From: Saxidomus purpurata
Taxonomy: Eukaryota > Mollusca > Bivalvia > Venerida > Veneridae
Length of the DNA stretch: 64,000 nucleotides
Direction of reading: 5' to 3'
Assembly: GCA_022818135.1 (NCBI GenBank)
Contig: JAFMSR010000018.1
Coordinates: 20,274,407-20,338,406 of the forward strand
Position numbers and translations under genes: made by a program. Under the pieces are notes generated by a model, which searched no databases, was not told the origin of the DNA, and was given only the letters and a program-made list of their open reading frames with translations. Below are positions 1-10,665 of the stretch, piece after piece (position 1 is the first letter of the stretch; each line of letters starts with the position of its first letter).

Positions 1-1300
1 GCAGCCAGATGCCAATTCGATTTTTATGTAAAACTCTTAATAAAAAATGAATTGGCAACTGGCAACCAACTTCATATTCCAGATGCCAATTCAACTTTCA
101 CTTGCAAATAGCCAATTCGTTCAACCTCACGAATTGGCAACTGACAACTGGCAGCCAGATGCCAATTCGACTTCTGTCAGTAATTGTGAATAAAAGCGAA
201 TTGGCAACTGGCAACTAGCAGCCAGTTGCCAATTCGCGAGGTAGAACGAATTGGCATCTGGTTGTCAGTTGCCAGTTGCCAATTCAACTTTTATTAAGAT
301 TTTTACATAAAAATCGAATTGGCATCTGGCTGCCAATTGCCAGTTGCCAATTCGTTAGGTTGAACGAATTGGCTATTTGCAAGTGAAAGTTGAATTGGCA
401 TCTGGAATATGAAGTTGGTTGCCAGTTGCCAGTTGCCAATTCAACTTTTATTAAGATTTTTACATGAAAATTGAATTGGCATCTAGCTGCCAATTGCCAG
501 TTGCCAATTCGCTTTTTATTCACAATTACTGTCAGAAGTCGAATTGGCATCTGGCTGCCAGTTGCCAATTCGTGAGGTTGAACGAATTGGCTATTTGCAA
601 GTGAAAGTTGAATTGGCATCTGGAATATGAAGTTGGTTGCCAGTTGCCAGTTGCCAATTCAACTTTTATTAAGATTTTTACATAAAAATCGAATTGGCAT
701 CTGGCTGCCAATTGCCAGTTGCCAATTCGCTTTTTATTCACAAAAACTGACAGAAGTCGAATTGGCATCTGGTTGACAGTTGCCAATTCAACTTTTATTA
801 AGATTTTACATAAAAATCGAATTGGCATCTGACTGCCAGTTGCCAGTTGCCAATTCGTGAGTTTGAACGAATTGGTTATTGGAAAGTGAAAGTTGAATTG
901 GCATCTGGAATATGAAGTTGGTTGCCAGTTGCCAGTTGCCAATTCAACTTTTATTAAGATTTTTACATAAAATCGAATTGGCATCTGGCTGCCAGTTGCC
1001 AGTTGCCAATTCGTGAGTTTGAACGAATTGGTTATTGGCAAGTGAAAGTTGAATTGGCATCTGGAATATGAAGTTGGTTGCCAGTTGCCAGTTGCCAATT
1101 CAACTTTTATTAAGATTTTTACATAAAAATCGAATTGGCATCTGGCTGCCAGTTGCCAGTTGCCAATTCGTGAGTTTGAACGAATTGGTTATTGGCAAGT
1201 GAAAGTTGAATTGGCATCTGGAATATGAAGTTGGCTGCCAGTTGCCAGTTACCAATTGAATTGGCAACCGGCAACTGGGAACTGGCAGCTAACTTCACGC
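1..1300. repeat. GAATTGGC-type satellite with inverted arms
   Basis: A dense array built from GAATTGGCA and its complement TGCCAATTC, alternating with CAACTGGCAACTGGCAGCC-like spacers. Two longer blocks recur: AACTTTTATTAAGATTTTTA (near 286, 445, 660, 789, 940, 1099) and GAATATGAAGTTGG (near 405, 625, 908, 1068, 1220). Spacing is irregular (about 150-280 bp). The first 250 bases carry the same blocks in the opposite orientation, so the array contains an inversion point near 250. It runs off the left edge. The open frames across it are products of the repeat and are not called. Confidence 0.9.
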
Positions 1301-2880
1301 ACATCAAGGTTGAGCTCTTAGTTGCTGACGAGTGTACTAATATGCCACTGTCATGCACAAATACTGAAAGATGTGTCTAACAATGAATGTGTTTCTTTAA
1401 TTCAAACTACAATTCTGATTTGGTTAATTCTTAAAAAGGACAGTAAGTTTTGACTATAATTTTCGAAAAGAACGTTGTTACAGAATGTAGGAAGGGAAAC
1501 AACTCCGATTAGATTTAATCTCCGGATGCAGAAAACATGGGGAATTTCCTTATTGCTGTTACACAAACATAAAATACAGTTTAAAAATAATAAGAAAGGC
1601 GAATCATTCTCCTGATGAAATACCTGAACAATTTGTTGTAGATTTCTAGACATTCAGGATCGAGTAGAAAGCTCTAAGCTAATACCCCCATTCCTATTCG
1701 ACGTTTTGGAATACATGTAGTTGTTTTCCATGCATGTTTTGCTTATATGATTAACTTGTATGTTTGGCTTACATGCTATCGTGCAATTAACCTTGAGAAT
1801 TTATCCGAAGGTTTTTGGGGTTAGATTTCTAATTCTGCTGACATTTTGCGTAACGGAGACGAACGTGACTGGCATTTGGGAGGAGTATCCCAATGGTCAA
1901 AGTTCATAATAGCCGATAGCCAAGCATTCTTAAGTTCAATTATTTTTAACAAAAAATAAATGAAAAATACTGACAAGAATATTTCAACCAGGTGTAACGA
2001 ATTTTGACATAAAATCAGCATTTAAACTTTCACCTTCACTGTAAACGTGACTTGCCTTTGCCTTGATAATTTGCAAAAACATTGTCACGTAAATGTACAA
2101 TTTAATCTTACTTTATTTTACCAGAGTGGCTACTTCAAGTATGTTGATTGAAAGTAGCTGTAAGTTTTTACAGCAATCGATTACCTTGCAGGGATTTTCT
2201 GGTGATTTAGACTCACAATTCGGTTTAAATATCTGATAAGAAACAGTTATAATATTACTTGATCGAAAAATGCTCATTTCTATGATGGCATATTTTTCAC
2301 CTTAAATTAATTACCTTACTTTCGTGTTAATTGGCTAGTTGCGATTTCTATCAGGTTACCTAGTTTTTGAATATTTGCGAACACTTTCAAAGTAAAATAA
2401 TGTACGGTAATATAAGTTTTCTTTTGGAAGCTTGTTATCAGATTCAAAAAATATTGTTACATCTTTGTACCATGGATGGATATATACATGTATTTTCGAG
2501 AATAAATATGTTTTAAACTAAATTAAGTTAGATCAATGTCTATCAAATAGTACTATTTGAAAGACCTTGGTTAGATAAATATCTTTACACGAATGAGTAT
2601 TTGTTAGTTCCCAGAAATGCCACTATTTACCTAGTAAAGCTTACTTTGCAAATGTCTGATACTACGAATTAATATCTACCACTGAATTAAGTAGCAACGC
2701 TAATTGTTTTAAACCAGTTAATCATTAACAAGAACGTAAGATAATAAACTTACGGCAGAACAATCCTTACCTGGTATGTTTAATTGCATCGCAAAGTGTT
2801 ACAATTGCTTAAAAATCGTGATTAATACTGTAGTACCAGAGACTTGTAAGTTTAGCAGCCAGTAGCAAAGACCACCGGTT
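1301..2880. other. Unique AT-rich intergenic sequence, nothing recognised
   Basis: No frame here has coding character, splice-site pairing or similarity I recognise. Short open frames (for example 1402-1653 and 1821-2021 on the minus strand) are low complexity and lack conserved motifs. Confidence 0.6.
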
Positions 2881-2979
2881 TCATTTCGGACGAGCACGTG
2901 ATATAACGAAATATGCATATCGATTATATGGGTCCTAATTTAATTTGCACATATAAACAGGTTCACTCTTCGTTTATAT

Positions 2980-3090
2980 GGGCTATCGTCTTTTCGGTTG
3001 CAGGGGCTATCGACTTTTCGGTTACAGGGGCTATTTGCTTTTCGGTTACAGGGACTATCGACTTTTCAGTTATAGGGGCTAATGGGCGGA
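2980..3090. repeat. Short 30-bp tandem repeat, about four units
   Basis: Four consecutive units of about 30 bp with the core GGCTATCGACTTTTCGGTTA. The plus-strand open frame over it (2913-3230) translates the repeat and is not treated as a gene. Confidence 0.8.
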
Positions 3091-3560
3091 CTTTAATATA
3101 TGACATGTCTGTTAACTTCGATGTAGACGCCAAATTAATTTTGAAACTACAAAAATTGATCTACACTTTGTCTTGTTTCAGCCTTATTTCAGCTAAAGCA
3201 ATTGCCAATCAATCACAAAATTACGGATAAACGGATACAGTATTTACCAACCCAGAGCTGTTGACGAAGTTGAGATCTGAACCACAACTGATGAATGTTT
3301 AAGATACACATAAAATAAGCTGGATGATAGAATAGTTTTGTTTACTTCATTTCAAAATCAAGAGAGCGTTAGTCCTATATTTCCATACCAATAGAGGACA
3401 GCTAAAAACAAAAATATAGAGAAATGTAATTTTATGACAAAGATTTTATATTTTATAAAGACAACAATTTACATACACAAAAGCAATAAGATATCCATAT
3501 ACATATGTACATTGTAACATAATACAAAAATGACTATAAAATTTAATGTCTTAAAATTGT

Positions 3561-3737
3561 TTAGAGGCTGGATTTCTTGTAGGTGGCAAGGCGGCCGCCG
3601 CCTGAAGCTCGCAGTACACATTTGGTTCTAAGAGATCCATAAATCAGCACTACTTGGTGATAAGCAGGTGGCGGAAGTTGCTCCCGAGTGCTGCAGCTTG
3701 GACTGTTATTCAACATCCGAAAAACGCATTGTTCATA
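3561..3737 (-). CDS. Possible terminal exon of an unknown gene
   Basis: A GC-rich island in AT-rich sequence. On the minus strand a CTTTAG acceptor-like site is followed by an open frame of 58 codons ending in TAA, in phase 0, with a PPPAY (PPxY-type) stretch and a Gly-rich, basic C-terminus. No upstream exon that would splice to it was found between it and the next gene, and I recognise no family. It could be an alternative 3' exon of the neighbouring secreted-protein gene or a chance open frame. Low confidence. Confidence 0.25.
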   Translation of the reverse strand, partial: YEQCVFRMLNNSPSCSTREQLPPPAYHQVVLIYGSLRTKCVLRASGGGRLATYKKSSL

Positions 3738-4215
3738 CTAAAGAAAATGTATATTAAAAATTAAGGAAATAGCGATGTATGATGTCTGGTCGTACTAATC
3801 AGCAGAAGACTTATGGCCTAAATTATCGCTGAATATATATATGTAAGTGAGAACATAGCAGTCAGCGAATGCGCGCGAAAAATGAAAAGACGGTTGTCAC
3901 AATGTGTGCACAGCTTCTGCCCCAGTGATATTTTACACAAGATTTGAAAGTACAATCATTTCAAACCAAACAAGTTGTAAGCTGGTTGTTTTACGAAGCT
4001 GGTGTCACTGGATGACCTTTCTCGGATCTTTGTACAACAACATTCGGTTAATCACAATTCATGGTTCATGTAAATTGCAAACAATATTGTCACCGTTCTT
4101 ATAAACATCATTTATTTACTATCGGTCTTTTGAGCTTATCTTCTCTATGAACACCAGGCCGATGACGTCTTGTCAACAGTTCAAAAATGTTTCCGTATAA
4201 ATGATTAAAATACGT

Positions 4216-4221
4216 TTTATT
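4216..4221 (-). terminator. Polyadenylation signal AATAAA of the secreted repeat protein gene
   Basis: AATAAA on the minus strand, 33 bases past the TAA stop codon. This is the nearest canonical hexamer and implies a very short 3' UTR. Confidence 0.5.
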
Positions 4222-4253
4222 CCATCAAGGGAACATTTCTGAATATAGGCATT

Positions 4254-7200
4254 TTATCGCTTTCCTCTAAACAGGCCTCCAAACAAACCGCCTCTGACAG
4301 GCTGAATCATAACTGGACCTTGCCGGCCACCTGCAGCAGAACGAAATAATGACCCGAGTAGACCACCACCTCCTGAGTTGTTATTGATATTTAACGCAGA
4401 CCGCAATGCATTCCCCAAAGCTGCCAATGGATTAGGGCGCGATGTTCTAATAATTGTTATGCCGCCTCCAGGCTTTTGCGGGGCTTGGGTAGTTGTTGTG
4501 GTAGTGGTGGTTGTAGTTCGTTTACGTCCTCTACGACCTCCCCGTCCACGCCCACGTCTACCTCCGCGCCTTCTATTGTTACGTCGACGCCAATTATTCG
4601 TCAGTAGTACACTACCATCATCTACTACGCCGAAGTTTGTACGTTCTAGGTCCGATAACCGTGCATCAGGATAGCCATGAACGACACCTAGGCCTTTTCT
4701 ACTATCTTTTTTTATTAACACATTGCTTCCAGAATGTTTTGGTGCCACTGGAACATTAAGAGTTCCGGGAAGCACTCCTGTTTTCACAACTGGGGCGAAC
4801 ATTGGTACATCTCTGTGAACAGTTGGTACGCCATCTACAGGAACCCCGTGTTCTCCGGGCATATCTATATGGACATTGCCAAGAAGTTTTCCACCCCCTG
4901 GACCATGGTGATTGTTTTCTCTGTGAATAACTGCGTGGGAATCAATGGGATTCCCATGTTCACCTGGCATATCCACATGGACACTTCCTAGTGGAATTCC
5001 ATGATTTCGGTCTATACTATTGGGTGTAAACGGCGAGCCATGATGTCCAACAACTTGGCGACCTTCTCTGTGAACAACTGGATGACCGTCCAGTGGATTC
5101 CAATGCTGCCCTGGCATGTCGACATGGACGTTTCTAGTCTTTGAACCAGTTTCTGGACCAAAGCCTAAAGTACCAACTGGAGCCCCAGGTACAAATCCGT
5201 GTGTTGTTTCTTTATGAACTACAGGATGACTATCTAGCGGATTTCCGTGTTCTCCAGGCATGTCGATGTGAACATTACTGACAGGTGCCCCGACTGGTAA
5301 TCCGGTGTGGCCTGTTACCAAAGTTGTCCCTGTATGCGGTCCAAACGCAGCTGGACCTTCTCTATGAATGACTGGATGACTATTTATTGGATTTCCATGC
5401 TGGCCTGGCATATCAACATGAACATTGCCAATCGGTACTCCAGATACATGTCCAACATTAACTGTCTCTAATGGTGTAACACTACCAGGTATAGGTGCAG
5501 AGGGATCTGGGATAACACCTGCAGCTATGGCATCTTGAACAGTGGCACCAGGTGGCAGATGTAAGGCGTGCTCGTTAAGCATATTTCCATGTTCTCCTGG
5601 GGCATCTATATGGATAGCATGTTGACCTTCTTTATGAACTACTGGATGACTGTCTAGTGGATTTCCATGTTCTCCAGGCATGTCGACGTGAGTGTTGCTT
5701 GTAGGTGACCCAACAGGTAGCCCAGTGTTGCTTGTAACCAGAGATGTTTCTCCATGAAGTACAAGTGCATTTGGACCTTCTCTATGAATAACTGGGTGAC
5801 CATCAGGTGGATTCCCATGTTGGCCTGGTAAATCGACGTGTACATTACCACCTGATGTTCCCGGCTGATGACCAACTTTAGCTGTCTCTACCGACGTTTC
5901 ACTAGTTTCAGGTCCAAAGGGATCTGGGATAACACCTGCATCTATGGCATCTTGAACAGTGGCACCAGGTGGCAGATGTAAGGCAGGCTCATTAAGCATA
6001 TTTCCGTGTTCTCCAGGTGCATCAATATGGATACCGGAAATATCAACATGATTTCTGTGTCCATCGATTTTTCCAGTAACAACACCACCATCTCTGTGAC
6101 CTGATAGAAGACTGTTTGCAGCGGACATATCAGCTTGTAAATTTTCAGCTGGAATAGTGGGATGTGCACCAAATATACTGGAACCTGCTTGGACTGCAGG
6201 ACTTACCCTATGAACGACAGGATGGCCATCTATAGGATTTCCGTGTTCGCCTGGCATGTCAACATGAACATTTCCGATATTTTCCCTGTGAATGACAGGA
6301 TGACTGTCTACAGGGTTTCCATGTTCACCTGGCATGTCAACATGAACATTTCCGATATTCTCCCTGTGAATGACAGGATGACTGTCTAGAGGGTTTCCGT
6401 GTTCACCAGGCATGTCAACATGAACATTCCCTGTAGGAGTACCCGAACGCGTTCCTAAGCCATTTGCTTCTCTGTGTATAACTGGCACTCCGTCAACCGG
6501 TACACCGTGTTCTCCTGGCAAATCAACGTGAACGTTAACGCTGTTGTGGTCATTTGGCGCGGCTAATTTTGGTATGTCTCCGGGTAAGTCACCGGGCGTT
6601 GATACGAAGCTGTCCCCAGGCGATATGAATCCATCCGTCTTAGAGACCATAATGTTTTGGTTTACATGGTCATGTGCTGATACTGGAGCAACTGGTGAAA
6701 GTTCCAAAAGTGACGGCTGAGGTACATCGCCTATAAAACCTGGACCGTCATTTCCCATTGCTGCTAAGTCATCAAAGTTACGAGTGCTAGGTCGGGTATC
6801 GGGGGTAATATGATGGACATTAGTGGCATGGAACGGATTTGAACTCTGGTCAATATTCTCTGGATTAGCAGATATATTTGGACCATGCGCACTCTCCATC
6901 GGTATAGGTAAAGCGTGTTTAGGCCCATGTAAGGACTCTCCCTGAGTATGCTGACCGTCATGAGAAATGTGGTTCTCTAACGAAGGATCTGTTGCCGGAG
7001 ATGCCTGTATAGGAGCTTCGCCATGATGAATAACTGGGAAGTTGTTCATATTTCCATGTTCAAACGGAAGGTCTACGTGCATACCTTTGGGTGGTGGCGG
7101 GGCCTTTCCCTGAACATCAGTTAACGTAGTTGGACTGATGCTAGGTACATTTCCATGGTGTACATCGGATCCATGAGTATGTCCATGACCTGCTGAGACC

Positions 7201-8186
7201 GGACTGGACGCTCCGTGATTAGCCAGTCCGTCATTAGCAAAATTGTTCTGTGGAGCTCCAAAGTCACCCATTGGAACTCCAAACCAATCAAATCCCCCGG
7301 ATGAGCCTTCGAATCCATTTGGGGTTGCAGTAAGGTCAACTACAGCCGACTCGAGAGTGCCAGTATCGCGTAGGATATCCGACAGCGATGGAATTCTGGG
7401 CCTTGTTCGATCTGTAAAATATAAAGAATATGTTTGAACAACCAAAATGACACTTACCTTTAAATAGGAGTGTCTTACTTTAGAATAGATACACGCAAAT
7501 CACTACATTTTATACTGTAAAGATATCTCGTGATCCCTTTCTTTGCATTACATGAACGATCAAACCATTATTACTAGTGCAGTTGTACGATGACATTTCA
7601 ATGACGTTTTGCATAGTTTTACCACACTTATAATGGAATATTTGTGATTACTGGTACTTGCACAAGAAACACAAGAAATTAACACACTACAACGAGACTA
7701 TTAATGTACTAAAAATAAAGTACCCAGTAATTTCTGTTTGTCAAATGCATTCGTGTTACAGGAAGCAAGATACGTTTAAAAATTGCAAGAACAAAGCTGC
7801 AGTCCACGTGCAACTCACCTATAATTGGTAAATTATTTCAACAAATGAACAAAAGGTCATTGCAAAGCTCTGTAACAATATTTGGACATATGACCTTACA
7901 AACGCGGTAATCTTCCACCAGTATTGTGAATAGTACCTAAAGAGAAACATCATTGACCAACCTGCGCAATAAAGGGCGTTAACGATTTTGTTCCGAAAAC
8001 ACTCTAATTTAGCGACTACTAGTTTTTGTGGCGGACGAGCCAGCCTACATGCAGTTTCTCGGTATGGTCCTGTCAAAGAAGCGATTTACTGAAACCCGAT
8101 ATAGTACAGCACTTACCCCGTGTAATTTGGCCCGACACGCATAGAGATATGCTGAGCAAAAATCCAAAACCGATTTTGTATTTCAT
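4254..8186 (-). CDS. Secreted histidine-rich repeat protein, two exons (8117-8186, 4254-7411)
   Basis: Exon 1 starts at ATG 8186 and encodes a signal peptide, MKYKIGFGFLLSISLCVSG, followed by QITR. A GTAAGT donor follows 8117 in phase 1. Exon 2 begins at 7411 after TTTTACAG, completes an Asp codon and stays open for 1,052 codons to TAA at 4254, giving about 1,075 aa. The middle of the protein carries 14 copies of a unit like HVDMPGEHGNPLDSHPVIHR with variable spacers. Two copies have a second form ending in LHLPPGATVQDAI. The C-terminus has an Arg/Gly-rich basic block ending RGRKR, a run of ten Thr, then Gly-rich segments. There is no membrane segment after the signal peptide and almost no Cys, so export to the extracellular space is inferred. 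Regular His/Asp/Glu spacing suggests metal or mineral binding, as in byssal or shell matrix proteins, but I recognise no named family. The 5' join rests on matching phase and is convincing but unproven. Confidence 0.8.
7412..8116 (-). other. Intron of the secreted repeat protein gene
   Basis: A 705-bp phase-1 intron with GTAAGT donor and TTTTACAG acceptor. An additional donor-like AAAG/GTAAGTG lies at 7457, but the sequence upstream of it has stop codons in the useful frame. No repeat was recognised inside. Confidence 0.65.
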
Positions 8187-8729
8187 TGTTGTCTGGTGTG
8201 TTAAGCAATAAAGAACGTGTTAGTATTTTACATTTATATATAATTGTTATGTACGTAAATAGAACGTCTATATATCATAATATCAATCACGTAAAATATT
8301 GTTTTATGCTTCATTTGTGCCATAATCTGTCAATCGCTTGTCACTTACCTGACAAATACGTAAAGCTCATTTGATTGGTCAGTGGTATATACACACTGTA
8401 ACCAAACGTGTTTTACGTATTATTGAAAGAAACCTGTGGGCTTCCGACCAATCAGAAGTCGACGTTAACGTTCTCATGTATTACAATATAAGTGATCACT
8501 CATACTACGACGTTGTTTGTAATGTACTTAATAGTTTGATCAAATACCTTCACATAGAGAAAGGGTTTAATTACACGAGGGTAGGCTACAAATTATTTAC
8601 CAGCACCTTTCTCGTTTGCACAGATAGAAAATTTTGAAGCCTTGACTATAAGTGATTCTTCTAGGCTATTTTCCGTCTCTATAATTATGCAAGTACTCAA
8701 ATTTAGTTGATTAGCACATCATGTTAACA
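8187..8729. other. Upstream region of the secreted repeat protein gene
   Basis: About 540 bases of AT-rich sequence without a recognisable exon or repeat. It should hold the promoter of the minus-strand gene starting at 8186, but no motif is clear enough to call. Confidence 0.4.
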
Positions 8730-9420
8730 GTTTTTAGCTCGACTGTTCGAAGACTATGTAGAGCTATTACAGTCACTTGTGCGTTGGCATCGGCGTTGAA
8801 GCTTTGGTTAAAGTTTTGCATGCAAGGTACTGTCATGGACAGTTCTCAGTAGCCATAAATTAAATTGATTTGAAACTGCATGGTGTCAGACAGTCAAGTA
8901 AGATAACTCTTGTATGAATTCAGTACAAATTATGGCCCTGGTTTAACTAAAATTTGGTGAAAGTTTTGCACGCAAGGTACCATAATGCACTTACCTCAGT
9001 AACCACACATGTGATTGATTTAAAACTTCAATATAGTCTTTAGGGGTATCTATGATCAGGTTAGATAACTCCTAACTGAAGATATAATTAATTAGGGCCT
9101 TTGTTGAACTAAAAAGTTTGGTTAATGTTCTGCATGTAAGGTACTATATTACACATAATATTTCAGTAACCACCTATGGGATTTATTTGAAACTTAATTA
9201 AAGCCTAAAGTTATACTGTCAAGTTAGATAACTCTTGTGTGAATTTAATTCAAATTATGGCCTGTGTTTAACTTCAGAAATTTGGTTTAAGTTTTACATG
9301 CAAGGCACTACCATGCACTTACTTCAGTAACCACTTAAAAAGAGTCATTTGAAACTTAGCAATAGTCTTCAGTGGTATCAAACAATTCAGTAACTACAGA
9401 TAACTTTGGAAAAAAACCAT
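8730..9420 (-). mobile_element. Degenerate copy of core-repeat element family A
   Basis: Begins with TTTTTAGCTCGACTGTTCGA and the GCGTTGGCATCGGCGTTGAA segment, followed by about four diverged units of about 155 bp containing TTTGGTTAAAGTTTTGCATG and GATAACTCTTGT. This is the reverse orientation of the better-preserved family A copies at 12772-14150 and 34155-35310. The other end is eroded. Confidence 0.7.
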
Positions 9421-10110
9421 AGACTGGTGTAATGTCACACAAACACAAAAGTACTTATGTCACTTGGTTACTTTTACTCCAAAAATGTATAGGTATCATC
9501 TTTTGGCCCTACATATTAGATGACAAGGCCAATCGTTCCTCATTTATTGCAAAAAAAAAAATCTTTGAAATAGCAGTTTAACATAACCTTGGCCTTTGAC
9601 AATCTGTTGGCCATGACAAATAAGCATACAAAGTTATATGAGCCTATGACCAGACGTTCTTCGGTCAGTTATCAGAAACAATTTTTCATTTAAGGTCACT
9701 GTGACTGTGAGCCAAAAATCAATGTCTTCCACTGGTAATTACCAATTAAGTCTACAAAAGTATACGATTCTAAGACGACCAATATCATCCTTGGACAAAC
9801 CGTTCTTCAGTTATTAATTGGAAACCATTTGTGACAGACCATGACCATACCACAATGGCCTACGCAAAGGTGTAACTCTATAATATAAGTGTCACAAAGT
9901 CACCAAACGTGCATCTGTTGTGTACATGTATGTGTAATTGGCAATCACTAAAAAGATAATGGAATCAAGCTTTGTAAAGCAAGGGTCTGATATAGGACCT
10001 GGACTTGACAACCTTGATTTGAAAATTTGACACCAGTATTACACAGTGACTTTTCCCTAACATGTTACATTCTAAGTAAAAATAAACCAACACTAATCTA
10101 ACAGTAAATA
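9421..10110. other. Intergenic sequence 3' of BRCA2, no gene seen
   Basis: Low-complexity AT-rich DNA with no coding signal on either strand; a few diverged fragments resemble the surrounding repeat families but none can be bounded. Confidence 0.5.
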
Positions 10111-10115
10111 AACAT

Positions 10116-10121
10116 TTTATT
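10116..10121 (-). terminator. BRCA2: Candidate polyadenylation signal of BRCA2
   Basis: AATAAA on the minus strand about 545 bases beyond the BRCA2 stop codon. It is the first canonical hexamer I noticed downstream; a non-canonical nearer site is possible. Confidence 0.35.
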
Positions 10122-10665
10122 TCATTTTTTAAAGGTTCAAATATAAGCATAGTAACAAAAACATGTAACAACAATGCCCCCTTTTAAAGGTATTAGAAAA
10201 ATGATTAGTACGACTATAGATGTACTGATAGTATTAACGTCAGGTAACTTTTCAGTAGCAATGTTCAGGTCTGTGGGATTTCAGGTAATTTCCAGTACAC
10301 TTCATACAAGATAATATGACAGTGATGCAACAGAGGAGTTCAATAATTGTTTTGTAAATTTACTGGATAATGTAACTATTAAATCTGTTCTTGCAAGCAT
10401 TTTCTTTCCTTTTATGCAGTGGTTGTAAACTTTTGTGTATGCATTTATCGATTTCATCACTGTCACCTTACCGTAAATGAACTGTACTTTAGACACATCA
10501 GACATTTTTAAAGGCCCTTTTCTGGTTTAAATTACCAAGAATGATATGGAAAATGAAATACATTTACACCTGACAGCAAAATCCTTTGAAAAGGTCACAT
10601 TTGAAAAAACTACTCAGAGAGTTTTCTGTACTGAGAAGGCAACACACATTTCTACATGTGTCAAG

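Noticed and set aside
284..1358. Minus-strand open frames in the satellite
   Set aside because: Repetitive NWQLATGSQMPIR-type peptides are direct translations of the GAATTGGC repeat.
4378..4674. Plus-strand open frame with Val and Arg runs
   Set aside because: Antisense of the Thr run and Arg/Gly block of the secreted protein.
7412..7457. A 46-nt intron with donor at 7457 upstream of the secreted-protein exon
   Set aside because: The sequence before that donor has stops in the required frame, while the exon at 8117-8186 supplies a signal peptide in the right phase.
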